DNA of 64,000 bases from the NCBI RefSeq assembly GCF_905250085.1, contig NZ_CAJNOB010000023.1:62001-126000 (forward strand), read 5' to 3'. The translations under genes were made by a program, and so were the position numbers. Positions 46,171 through 54,266 of this stretch are shown here, piece after piece. Below the pieces are notes generated by a model, which saw nothing but the letters and a program-made list of their open reading frames with translations, searched no databases and was not told where the DNA came from. The DNA comes from Candidatus Methylacidithermus pantelleriae. GTDB taxonomy: Bacteria; Verrucomicrobiota; Verrucomicrobiia; Methylacidiphilales; Methylacidiphilaceae. Each line of letters starts with the position of its first letter. The first letter of the stretch is position 1.

Positions 46171-46966
46171 GCTCTCATGGTTTGAGGAACAGTCGATGCA
46201 CGGAGTCCGTGCAGGACAAGGGAAACATTTTTGCCGGGAAATAGGCCACCGACTAGGGAGGGTACTTTGCTTGGGGAGCTATCCGAACGCAAAGCCGCGG
46301 TCTCCGTGGGATACGCAGGGTGAAATCTAGGGACAAGAAGCCTCCCGTGGCTCGGATGGTGGCGCGGGCTTGCGGGTGCTGGCGAGACAAAAGGGGAATA
46401 AGGGGCTAAACGGAGTCGCGGAGGTGGGAGGCAATCTATAAAGGGATGCGACAAGGATTTACTCTAGGGAGTGCACGGACGGCAGAATGACAGAGAGTTG
46501 TACGCCGTTTGGGCTTGCCCATTGGGGGATGTAGCGTAGGAAAGCACTAGATTGCTAGAAGAGCTAGGGTGCCGCCGGGGTTGTGCCGTTTCTTCTTAGA
46601 ATAACGGCGGGCGTGGCAGAAAGGGACCGGAACCGTGAAACGCTCCCGCAGAGAATGGAAGCGCTTCGTTTGGCAAGTGGTCTTGGAGAAACGCCAATAG
46701 CGTGCAGAGGCTAAAACCAGGTCTTTTCGCCGGCAACGGGAGGATACCGCGAGTGAGCGCGTGTGTGTTTGGCAGCGGAAAAAAAAGCGGCGCAGCAAAA
46801 GAAAAGTCTTGCCCAGCGTGAAGGAAAGAACTCTCCCCAAAAGGTCTTGGAGTGATAGTGCAAATAGAGGCTATCGTCGTATTTTGTCGCTACGCAGGTT
46901 GCCACCCATCGTTAAGGGCCACCTTTTGGGAGCGTCTCAAACAAAGGAGTAAAACGAGCTTTGTCA
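46171..46966. other. intergenic, 0.8 kb before rplM, no gene recognised
   Basis: Between IS607 remnant C and the rplM promoter. Short frames are Arg/Lys/Ser-rich and without motifs. Part of it may be further remains of element C, but similarity to A and B stops near 46170. Confidence 0.45.
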
Positions 46967-46995
46967 TTGACCCAAAGGGCAACGCATTTTATACT
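46967..46995 (+). promoter_or_regulatory. strong sigma70-type promoter for rplM-rpsI
   Basis: TTGACC at 46967-46972 and TATACT at 46990-46995, spaced by 17 bases: five of six matches in each box. The predicted transcription start is near 47002, only about 10 bases ahead of the rplM ATG at 47012, so the leader would be very short. Confidence 0.65.
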
Positions 46996-47011
46996 GGAAA
47001 GATCGTCGCGG

Positions 47012-47443
47012 ATGAAGACACCGTTCCTTAAACCGTCCGAGGTGCAGAGGCAATGGTACCTCATTGATGCGGCTGACCGCGTGGTGGGCAGGGTCGCGGC
47101 TCGGGCGGCTGTACTTTTACGAGGGAAGCACAAATCCTGCTTTACCCCGCACGTTGACTGTGGGGACCACGTGGTGATCATTAACGCAGAGAAGGCTCGT
47201 TTTACGGGGCGCAAGGAAGAAAAGAAGATTTACACGCGTTATTCTGGCTATATCGGAGGCCAGAAAGTGATGACTGCGCGAGAGCTTCGGGTTCGGAAAC
47301 CGGAGGCATTAATCGAGCACGCCGTGTGGGGAATGATCCCCCACAACCGGCTTGGCCGGAAAATGAGAAAGAAACTTCATATCTACGCGGGGCCTGTCCA
47401 CCCCCATACGGCGGCGCGCCCCGTCCCGGTGGAAATAACCTAA
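47012..47443 (+). CDS. rplM: ribosomal protein uL13
   Basis: 143 residues from the ATG at 47012. The frame is open back to 46961, but that part overlaps the promoter boxes, so the later start is preferred. Landmarks: QWYLIDAADRVVGRVAARAAVLLRGK, DHVVIINAEKARFTGRK, and the C-terminal MIPHNRLGRKMRKKLHIYAG then HPHTAA. It is an early-assembly 50S protein. The predicted leader is too short for a normal ribosome site, so translation may be nearly leaderless. rpsI follows after 28 bases, the universal L13-S9 pairing. Confidence 0.96.
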   Translation: MKTPFLKPSEVQRQWYLIDAADRVVGRVAARAAVLLRGKHKSCFTPHVDCGDHVVIINAEKARFTGRKEEKKIYTRYSGYIGGQKVMTARELRVRKPEALIEHAVWGMIPHNRLGRKMRKKLHIYAGPVHPHTAARPVPVEIT

Positions 47444-47471
47444 AGAGTCTACGCGATACGTTTTTAGGCCG

Positions 47472-47879
47472 ATGAGCGAAGTTGGTCCAGCGGTGACCCC
47501 AGTGGTGGCTACGGGTCGGAGGAAAACGGCAACAGCCGTCGTGAAACTTACGCCGGGAAGCGGAAATCTGGTCGTAAACGGGCGCGAGCTTTCAGAGTAT
47601 TTTCCGGTTGTTTCTTGGCGCGCCCATGCCGTCGCGCCGCTGGAAGCAGTGGATGCGCTTCGTAGTTTCGACGTCGTGGCCACGATTCGAGGAGGGGGGC
47701 TATCGGGACAAGCGGGTGCTTTTCGCCATGCGGTGGCTCGAGCCCTCATCCACTACAACCCCCAGTGGCGCAGCGCGCTCAAACCCTTGGGATTTCTCAC
47801 GAGAGATCCCCGAATGAAGGAAAGGAAAAAGTCGGGGCAGCCGGGGGCTCGGAAGCGATTCCAGTTTTCCAAGCGATAG
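47472..47879 (+). CDS. rpsI: ribosomal protein uS9
   Basis: 135 residues. VVATGRRKTATAVVKLTPGSGNLVVNGRELSEYF is the S9 N-terminal signature. FDVVATIRGGGLSGQAGAFRHAVARALIHYNP and the basic C-terminal tail KSGQPGARKRFQFSKR, which ends in the Lys-Arg that contacts P-site tRNA, complete it. It is cotranscribed with rplM and followed at once by a terminator-like hairpin whose left arm overlaps the last codons. Confidence 0.96.
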   Translation: MSEVGPAVTPVVATGRRKTATAVVKLTPGSGNLVVNGRELSEYFPVVSWRAHAVAPLEAVDALRSFDVVATIRGGGLSGQAGAFRHAVARALIHYNPQWRSALKPLGFLTRDPRMKERKKSGQPGARKRFQFSKR

Positions 47880-47908
47880 GTTTTCCTCTGCAGGGAAGCG
47901 CTTTTTTT
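47871..47908 (+). terminator. putative intrinsic terminator of rplM-rpsI
   Basis: AAGCG (47871-47875) can pair with CGCTT (47899-47903), with an inner TTCC/GGAA pairing between them, followed by a run of seven Ts (47902-47908). The stem starts within the last codons of rpsI. The fold is imperfect, so confidence is moderate. Confidence 0.5.
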
Positions 47909-47969
47909 CTTCCGTATCCTGGCACTCGATTTCTTTTCTGACGGGGTCTTTTGGCTCCGCCGGAGGAAA

Positions 47970-49031
47970 ATGAGGAGACTACCGGTAGCCGTCGTTGGGG
48001 CAACGGGGTACTCGGGCGAAGAGCTGGTTCGGCTTTTATCCCGACATCCGGAGGTGGAACTGACGGCGTTAGTTTCTCAGCAGCATGCCGGGAAGCGGTT
48101 CGGTGAAGTTCTCCCGTATCTACCGGAGGATCTAGCCTGCCGGAAACTCGAACACTTAACCCCCGAAGAGATTGCCAGCCGTGCCAAAGTGGTCTTTCTT
48201 GCGCTCCCTCCGGGCGTGTCCTCCCGTTGGGGGAGCGTTTTGCGTGGCTCTGGGTGTGTTGTGCTCGACTTGGGGCCGGATTTCCGGCTAAAGGATCCGG
48301 GGCTTTATCCGCGTTACTATGGGTGGGAGCATCCCTTTTCCGAGCTACTCGAGCAAGCGCTTTACGCCCTTCCGGAACTTCGACGCAAGTTGATTCCTTC
48401 GTTTGATCTTTTGGCTCTGCCCGGATGCTATCCGACGGGGGTTCTTTTGAGCCTGGTCCCGCTTGTAGAAAAGGATCTCGTTGTTCCAGGGAGTGTTGTC
48501 ATCTTGGGTCTATCGGGGGTGTCGGGAGCCGGGAGAAAATTGGAGGCACGTCTTCTTTTCGGCGAGATGGTGGGGAATAGTTATGCCTACGGGTTCCCCC
48601 AACACCGGCACCTGGCCGAGATGGAAGAGGAACTCCAGCGCTGGGGATCCCGTGCAACGGGAGCGTTGACTTTCATCCCCCATCTGGTCCCTGTGCACCG
48701 AGGGATTCTCCTAACGATTGTTTTCCAATTGGATCGGCCAATCGGTAGGGAAGAGTGCCTGGAGATCTATCGACTGCGGTATGGAAAGGAGCCCTTTATC
48801 CGCATCCGGGATGAAACCCCCGAGTCGGCTCCCCAGTTGAGGAGTGTAGTGGGAAGCAATCGAATCGAGCTGGCTCCGGGTGTGGATCCCCGCAGCGGGC
48901 GGGGTTGGGTGCTGGCAGCGTTGGATAACCTGGGAAAGGGAGCGGCTGGGCAAGCCGTGCAGGTGCTCAACCTTCGCTTTGGGTGGGAGGAGCGAACCGG
49001 ACTTGATCCCTATCCTATTGCTTTCGCGTAG
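47970..49031 (+). CDS. argC: N-acetyl-gamma-glutamyl-phosphate reductase
   Basis: 353 residues, starting at an ATG with GGAGG 4 bases upstream. Landmarks: VAVVGATGYSGEELVRLLSRHPEVEL (Rossmann start), FLALPPGVSS, DLGPDFRL, the catalytic Cys in LALPGCYPTGVLLSLVPL and GVSGAGRK, then HRHLAEMEEEL and FIPHLVPVHRGILLTI. It reduces N-acetylglutamyl phosphate to the semialdehyde, the third step of arginine synthesis. It is the first gene of argC-J-B-D, an order found in many bacteria. Confidence 0.96.
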   Translation: MRRLPVAVVGATGYSGEELVRLLSRHPEVELTALVSQQHAGKRFGEVLPYLPEDLACRKLEHLTPEEIASRAKVVFLALPPGVSSRWGSVLRGSGCVVLDLGPDFRLKDPGLYPRYYGWEHPFSELLEQALYALPELRRKLIPSFDLLALPGCYPTGVLLSLVPLVEKDLVVPGSVVILGLSGVSGAGRKLEARLLFGEMVGNSYAYGFPQHRHLAEMEEELQRWGSRATGALTFIPHLVPVHRGILLTIVFQLDRPIGREECLEIYRLRYGKEPFIRIRDETPESAPQLRSVVGSNRIELAPGVDPRSGRGWVLAALDNLGKGAAGQAVQVLNLRFGWEERTGLDPYPIAFA

Positions 49032-49063
49032 CTCGAATAGACCATGCACTCGGGCAAGCTCAA

Positions 49064-50335
49064 ATGGAGGTCTTCCGTGGAAAGCCTATGAGGGAGCAAG
49101 GGAGACGGCCGGTCCGGGACCAAGCAGGTGAGCAGCCCTGGGAAATCGTCCCTGGGGGAGGGGTCACGACCCCTTTGGGGTTTCATGCAGCCGGTGTGGC
49201 CTGCGGGATCAAAAGGAAGGGTCGGGACCTAGCACTGGTTACGTCGGTGGTCCCTGCGCGCGTGGCAGCTTTTTTCACTACCAACGAGGTTAAAGCGGCT
49301 CCGGTTCGTGTTTCCATGTGCCATGCCCGCAAGGGCATAGCCCGGGCGATTGTCATTAATTCGGGTAACGCCAATGCGTACACGGGGGTCGGGGGCATTC
49401 GGGATGCCCTGGAAATGGCTCGTTTTACAGCGAAACTCCTCCGGTGCCGGCGTTCGGAGGTGCTTGTGTGTTCTACGGGACGCATTGGCCGGCGTCTTCC
49501 CATGGAAAAGGTTTGCAAGGGGATCTGCCGGGCCTGGGGGCGGTTGAGCCCGGAGGGGGGAAAGGATGCGGCCCTTGCGATTTTGACCACCGACACACGG
49601 CCAAAGGAGGTTGCTCTTCGCTTTTCTTTGGGTCCTACAGAGGTAGTCATTGGGGCCATGGCGAAGGGTAGCGGGATCATTCATCCGAGGCTTGCCACAA
49701 CCCTTTGCATTGTCACGACCAACGTGGCCATTGAGCCCCAAGCCCTTTACCAGTGCGCATGGAGTGGGGTGGCCCAATCCTTCAATCGAATTCTTGTGGA
49801 CGGAGCGACCTCAACGAATGATACGTTGATCGTGCTCGCCAACGGCCTAGCTCGCAATTGGCCCTTGGGTCTGCGCGGGGAAGGAACGACGCTCTTTCAA
49901 GAGGCTTTACGAAGGGTCTTGCGAATGCTGGCAAGGAAAATTCTCGAAGACGAGGAAGGTATTACGCAGGTTGTCGAGATTGTGGTCCGGGGTGCGGGCA
50001 GCCAAAGGGAAGCGGAACTGGGCGCCCGTGCCGTGGCCCAATCCGTTTTGGTCAAATGCGCCTGGCACGCACGAGAACCAGGTTGGGGAAGAATCATGGA
50101 TGCCTTGGGGTGTTCTGGGGCGCGCGTTCGAGAGGAGCTCGTGGACATTTTCTACAATGGCGTGCAAATGGTTCGTCAAGGAGAGCCTATCCTCGTTGCT
50201 CAGAGTCGCGTTCGTAAGATGCTATCCCTTCCACACTTGACGGTTGCGGTGGATCTTCATGTCGGAAAGGAAGAGTATAGCCTTTTAACCACTGACCTAA
50301 CCGCAGAATATGTCCGGCGAAATGGCAGGGAATGA
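49064..50335 (+). CDS. argJ: bifunctional glutamate N-acetyltransferase/ornithine acetyltransferase
   Basis: 423 residues from the ATG at 49064 (an in-frame ATG at 49088 is also possible). Landmarks: PLGFHAAGVACGIKRKGRDLALV, AAFFTTNEVKAAPV, INSGNANAYTG, and the autocleavage site KGSGIIHPRLATTL with the nucleophilic Thr that starts the beta chain, then NDTLIVLANG. It recycles the acetyl group from N-acetylornithine to glutamate. Whether it can also use acetyl-CoA (bifunctional) cannot be decided from sequence, but no separate argA is in the window. It starts 32 bases after argC. Confidence 0.95.
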   Translation: MEVFRGKPMREQGRRPVRDQAGEQPWEIVPGGGVTTPLGFHAAGVACGIKRKGRDLALVTSVVPARVAAFFTTNEVKAAPVRVSMCHARKGIARAIVINSGNANAYTGVGGIRDALEMARFTAKLLRCRRSEVLVCSTGRIGRRLPMEKVCKGICRAWGRLSPEGGKDAALAILTTDTRPKEVALRFSLGPTEVVIGAMAKGSGIIHPRLATTLCIVTTNVAIEPQALYQCAWSGVAQSFNRILVDGATSTNDTLIVLANGLARNWPLGLRGEGTTLFQEALRRVLRMLARKILEDEEGITQVVEIVVRGAGSQREAELGARAVAQSVLVKCAWHAREPGWGRIMDALGCSGARVREELVDIFYNGVQMVRQGEPILVAQSRVRKMLSLPHLTVAVDLHVGKEEYSLLTTDLTAEYVRRNGRE

Positions 50336-51155
50336 CGCGGTATCTCGACCGGGTACCGTGGATGTGCTAGTGGTCAAATGGGGCGGATCGCTCCAGCAAG
50401 CGCCCCAGCCCTACCAGGAGGTTTGCGAGGTGGTGGCTCTAGGATGGGGCGTCACGTGTGTATGTGGAGGCGGACCTGCCATCAGCGAGTCCATGAGGGA
50501 ACAGGGCCTGGAGGTCCGTTTCCATCAAGGACTTCGAGTCACCGACCTTGCCACGCTCGAAGTCGTTCGCAAGACGTTTTCCCAAAAGATTTTGCCTCAA
50601 ACCTGTCGAAAACTTGCGGAGTTGGGTGGGAGAGCTGAGGCAATCCCCGGGGAAGAAATTTTTACTGCGGTCCGGCAAAGGTTATCGGACGAGTCGACGG
50701 GAGAAGAGCTGGAGCTAGGTTGGGTAGGGGAAATTATTACTGTGGATCCATCGCCGGTTTGGTCCCGGCTTAGCCGCAGGACGATCCCGGTGATCTCGCC
50801 ACTGGCTCGCGGAAAAGAGGCCCAAGAATGCTATAACGTAAACGCGGATCTGGCGGCTGCCCATCTTGCCGCAGCCTTGCACGCGCAGGGTCTTATTTAC
50901 CTCACCGATGTTCCGGGGGTGCTCCGAAAACCGTCGGAGCCGGCTTCCTCAATCCCTTGGATCACCCAGGAGATGGTGGAAGACCTGCTCCGTTCAGGAG
51001 GGATTAGCGGTGGGATGATCCCCAAACTCAAGGGTGGGTTGTTAGCTCTTTCCCGCGGGGTTCCGATCGTCTGGCTTTTGGATGGCCGAGTGCCTGGAGC
51101 CCTCCAGCAGGTTCTTTGGGAGGGTAAGGGCCCGGGAACGCGCGTGATTCCATGA
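50310..51155 (+). CDS. argB: acetylglutamate kinase
   Basis: 281 residues. Amino-acid kinase family: VVKWGGSL at the N-terminus (the Lys that contacts phosphate), VCGGGPAISESM, QGLRVTDLATLEVV, YNVNADLAAAHLAAAL and LTDVPGVL, then GGMIPKLKGGL. It phosphorylates N-acetylglutamate and is the usual target of arginine feedback. The start at 50310 overlaps argJ by 26 bases; an ATG at 50322 would overlap by 14. The N-terminal regulatory helix of arginine-sensitive kinases is short here, so sensitivity is uncertain. Confidence 0.93.
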   Translation: MSGEMAGNDAVSRPGTVDVLVVKWGGSLQQAPQPYQEVCEVVALGWGVTCVCGGGPAISESMREQGLEVRFHQGLRVTDLATLEVVRKTFSQKILPQTCRKLAELGGRAEAIPGEEIFTAVRQRLSDESTGEELELGWVGEIITVDPSPVWSRLSRRTIPVISPLARGKEAQECYNVNADLAAAHLAAALHAQGLIYLTDVPGVLRKPSEPASSIPWITQEMVEDLLRSGGISGGMIPKLKGGLLALSRGVPIVWLLDGRVPGALQQVLWEGKGPGTRVIP

Positions 51156-52381
51156 ATACCTTTCCACATAACTCGGAGTTGTCTGAACTTGCGTCCGTGC
51201 GGGAAGGTTTTGAGAAGTACCTTATTCCCTGCTACCGAAGATTCCCCCTGGTGGCGGTTCGAGGTCAGGGGAGTTATCTTTGGGACGCCGAGGGAAAGAA
51301 GTACTTAGATTTTGCTTCGGGGATTGCCGTAAACACGTTGGGGCATGCCTCTCCAATCGTCCGAAATACTTTGGAGGAGCAGGCTTCGCGGCTCGTTCAT
51401 TGTTCCAATTTGTACTACCATCCCTGGGCTTTCGAGCTTGCCAAGTGGCTGGTCGAGCGGATCGGCCCGGGAAAGGTCTTTTTTTGCAATAGCGGCGCGG
51501 AGGCAAACGAATGCCTTTTTAAGCTGGCACGCCGTTATGGGAACGCTCAAGGAAAGTTTGAGATTATATGCGCTCGGAATTCGTTTCACGGACGTACACT
51601 GGCGTGTATTTCCGCGACGGGCCAGGAAAAGGTCCAAAAAGGGTTTGCTCCGCTCGTTCCTGGATTTGTTTTTGGGGAATTTAATGATCTGGCCTCTTTT
51701 GAAAAGCAGATCACAAAGAAAACGGCTGCCATTCTTGTGGAACCGATCCAAGGGGAAGGGGGTGTCCATCCTGCGGATACCGGCTTTTTACTTGGGCTTC
51801 GCAAGTTAGCTTGGGAAAAGGGAGCGCTGCTTTTCCTTGATGAAGTGCAGACGGGATGTTTTCGAACGGGAAGATTTTTAGGTTTTCAGCGCATTTTGGA
51901 AGAGAGGGACGGGGCCAAAGATTTTCTGCCCGACGGTATTTCTTTGGCTAAAGGGCTCGGAGGGGGCTTTCCGATGGGAGCGGTATGGATTCGCGAGCCC
52001 TATGCCTCGTTGCTGGATCCTGGCAGTCATGCAAGTACATTCGGCGGAAATCCTTTGGCTTGTTCTATCGGGCTTGCTGTTTTGCGCGCCATTGAGAAAG
52101 AAAACCTTGGCCTGCGGATGAGGAAGTTTGAACGACAGGTAAGGGAAGGGTTGAGAGAATGGATAGGTTCCAACCACAAGATTCGGGAGATCCGCGGAAT
52201 TGGGGGACTTCTTGGTTTGGCCCTCCGTGCCAATGCCTGGGAAAGTGCAGAGAAGCTTCTTAAAGCGGGCCTTCTTACCGTGCCCGCGTCCCAAGATGTT
52301 CTCCGGTTGCTTCCGCCTCTGACGGTAACGGAAGAAGAGACGCAACAAGCCTTGGAAATCCTGGCCTCGATCCTGGTGTAG
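51152..52381 (+). CDS. argD: acetylornithine aminotransferase
   Basis: 409 residues, class III PLP aminotransferase. Landmarks: YLDFASGIAVNTLGHASP, VFFCNSGAEANECLFKLAR, NSFHGRTLACISATGQ, FLDEVQTGCFRTG (PLP Asp region), and the Schiff-base Lys in SLAKGLGGGFPMGA, then TFGGNPLACSIGLAVL. It makes N-acetylornithine from the semialdehyde and glutamate. It may also transaminate succinyldiaminopimelate in lysine synthesis. The ATG overlaps the argB stop as ATGA. Confidence 0.95.
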   Translation: MNTFPHNSELSELASVREGFEKYLIPCYRRFPLVAVRGQGSYLWDAEGKKYLDFASGIAVNTLGHASPIVRNTLEEQASRLVHCSNLYYHPWAFELAKWLVERIGPGKVFFCNSGAEANECLFKLARRYGNAQGKFEIICARNSFHGRTLACISATGQEKVQKGFAPLVPGFVFGEFNDLASFEKQITKKTAAILVEPIQGEGGVHPADTGFLLGLRKLAWEKGALLFLDEVQTGCFRTGRFLGFQRILEERDGAKDFLPDGISLAKGLGGGFPMGAVWIREPYASLLDPGSHASTFGGNPLACSIGLAVLRAIEKENLGLRMRKFERQVREGLREWIGSNHKIREIRGIGGLLGLALRANAWESAEKLLKAGLLTVPASQDVLRLLPPLTVTEEETQQALEILASILV

Positions 52382-52570
52382 GGAGACAAGAGATCGTTCG
52401 CGCCTGTCTGGAACGTTTTCGTGCCGGGAAAGAGGGTCTGGATGGCTTCGGGGGGTTCCCAAAAAGGTGCAAACCCAAAACCGTTCGCGCTCGAAGGAAG
52501 CCAAGAAAGGAGAATCTTTAAGCGGATTTTCTTTGCGTCTTGCCCGCCTGAAAAGCAAAGCTAGTCGGTG

Positions 52571-53512
52571 ATGGGATCTTCTGGCACCGAGTCCGGGGTA
52601 AGACATTTTCTTTCGATCGGGGATCTTCCCGTGGAGGAAGCCATTGAGCTTTTCCGGTGGGCACGGTTATTCAAACAGGCTCGTCCCCATCTTCCCCAGG
52701 GTCTTGGCTATACGCTGGCGCACACCACATGGGTTTTGCTTTTTTCCAAACCCTCAACCCGGACGCGCCTTTCGTTTGAGATTGCTATTCGGGAGCTTGG
52801 GGGAGAGAGCCTTTTTCTTCCGTTTACTGATCTCCAGCTAGCCCGCGGCGAATCGATGGCAGACACTGCTCGAGTTATGGGGAGGCTAGCGCATGGAGCC
52901 ATTATCCGAACCTATGCACAGGCGGAGATCGAAGAGTTTTCTCGCTGGGCATCCATTCCCACGGTCAATGCCTTGAGCGATGAGGAACACCCCTGTCAGG
53001 TATTGTCGGACATTTTTAGTTTCGAAGAGAAACGAGGTTCGATTCAGGGAAAGCGGGTGGCCTTTCTTGGGGATGGGTCATGTAACGTGGCGCGATCCTG
53101 GGCAATAGCGGCTTCCCGGTTTGGATTTGATCTTATCATTGGTTCCCCGCACTGCTTTTGGTTCCCCAGTCCTTCCGAGCGCGTTTTCTGGACGGAGTCT
53201 CCGTGGGAAGCCGCTCAGGAGGCAGATCTTCTCTACACCGATGTCTGGGTTTCTATGGGAAAGGAGGGAGAAAAAGAGGCCCGCGAGGAGCTTCTTCGTC
53301 CTTACCAGCTTCGTTCTGAACTGGTCAAGAAAGCTAAGCCAGACGTTTTGGTTTTCCATTGCTTGCCGGCGTACAAGGGAAAGGAAATCACCGCTGAGTT
53401 GTTTGAAGCCCGCGCCCAAGAGATCTTGGATCAAGCGGAGAACCGGCTCCACGTTCAAAAGGCTCTCCTTTCGTGGCTGGTGAAAAAACTCCCCAGCTCC
53501 CCGGGGGTCTAG
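52571..53512 (+). CDS. argF: ornithine carbamoyltransferase
   Basis: 313 residues from the ATG at 52571; a GTG at 52568 is directly upstream. Landmarks: HFLSIGDLPVEEAIELFRWA, the carbamoyl-phosphate site KPSTRTRLSFEIAI, DEEHPCQVLSD, VAFLGDGSCNVARSW, and the ornithine-site HCLPAYKGKEI. It makes citrulline. It is 190 bases after argD, so it may have its own promoter, but it belongs with the arg group. argG and argH are not in the window. Confidence 0.94.
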   Translation: MGSSGTESGVRHFLSIGDLPVEEAIELFRWARLFKQARPHLPQGLGYTLAHTTWVLLFSKPSTRTRLSFEIAIRELGGESLFLPFTDLQLARGESMADTARVMGRLAHGAIIRTYAQAEIEEFSRWASIPTVNALSDEEHPCQVLSDIFSFEEKRGSIQGKRVAFLGDGSCNVARSWAIAASRFGFDLIIGSPHCFWFPSPSERVFWTESPWEAAQEADLLYTDVWVSMGKEGEKEAREELLRPYQLRSELVKKAKPDVLVFHCLPAYKGKEITAELFEARAQEILDQAENRLHVQKALLSWLVKKLPSSPGV

Positions 53513-53528
53513 AGGATCTTTTCGTCTC

Positions 53529-54266
53529 TTACCCGGTGCAACTCAGGTAGCGCTGGAGGATATCCCGGGTGACGGGTCCTAGCGGGAGCGTTCGACCCAG
53601 AAGTTTCCCGACCGGTTGAATTCCAACCCAGCTATTCGTACAGAAAGCTTCCTCCGCTTTTTCTAGCTCTTGTAAGGGAAACTCCCCTTCGACGATCGCA
53701 AACTGATAGAGAACCCACCGCCGGATTACGCCAGCTCGGCAGCCACACTGGACGGAAGGCGTATAGATCCGTCCGTCACAGACCCAGAAAAGATTGCTTC
53801 GGGCACCGGAAGCAACCCTGCCGTCCTCGTTCACGAGAATGGCTTCGTCTGCGGACACGCTTGCAAGAGCTTGGAGATGGGTCAGGTAGCTTAGCGTTTT
53901 ATAGCGGGCGTCCCAGTTGGCCTTGCCTACCCGCTGGGGCGCCAGCTCAAGAGTCCACAGCCGCGGAGTCGGTGGAGTTTCTTTTTGAAAAAACTCCTCC
54001 GCACCCCCATCCCAGACGATCCATCTCCAGCGGCCTGTCTGCCGCGGGAGGGTTTTGGCCAGGGAGCGAAAATCCAGTGGCACGTCCAAACCAAGAATTT
54101 GGGCTCCCGCACAGAGAGCTTCCCAGTGTTCTTCTAAAAAGAGAACTTTTCCCTCGTTCACTCGAAGCGTCTCAAAAAGACCATAACCGGGTCGGAACGG
54201 TATTTTCCCCGGCAAACCTGTCATCCGAGGGGGCAGGGGAGTGGGCGGAAGAGATTTAGGGGGCAT
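53529..54266 (-). CDS. pabC: class IV PLP aminotransferase, probably 4-amino-4-deoxychorismate lyase
   Basis: About 245 residues from the ATG at 54266, which overlaps the stop of the upstream dsbD (ATGCCCCCTAA). A later ATG at 54224 is possible. Fold type IV landmarks: FRPGYGLFETLRVNEGKVLFLEEHWEAL, Lys in ARYKTLSYLTHLQAL (PLP Lys), DEAILVNEDGRVASGARSNLFWV and AGVIRRWVL. The RYKTLSYL pattern and length resemble PabC and D-amino-acid transaminases more than IlvE. With pabB and trpG in the window, PabC would complete p-aminobenzoate synthesis. Assignment to PabC is likely but not proven. Confidence 0.75.
   Translation of the reverse strand: MPPKSLPPTPLPPRMTGLPGKIPFRPGYGLFETLRVNEGKVLFLEEHWEALCAGAQILGLDVPLDFRSLAKTLPRQTGRWRWIVWDGGAEEFFQKETPPTPRLWTLELAPQRVGKANWDARYKTLSYLTHLQALASVSADEAILVNEDGRVASGARSNLFWVCDGRIYTPSVQCGCRAGVIRRWVLYQFAIVEGEFPLQELEKAEEAFCTNSWVGIQPVGKLLGRTLPLGPVTRDILQRYLSCTG

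Noticed and set aside
47871-47908. Strong intrinsic terminator after rpsI
   Set aside because: Kept only at moderate confidence because the long interrupted stem has only 5 outer pairs, although the T-run is good.
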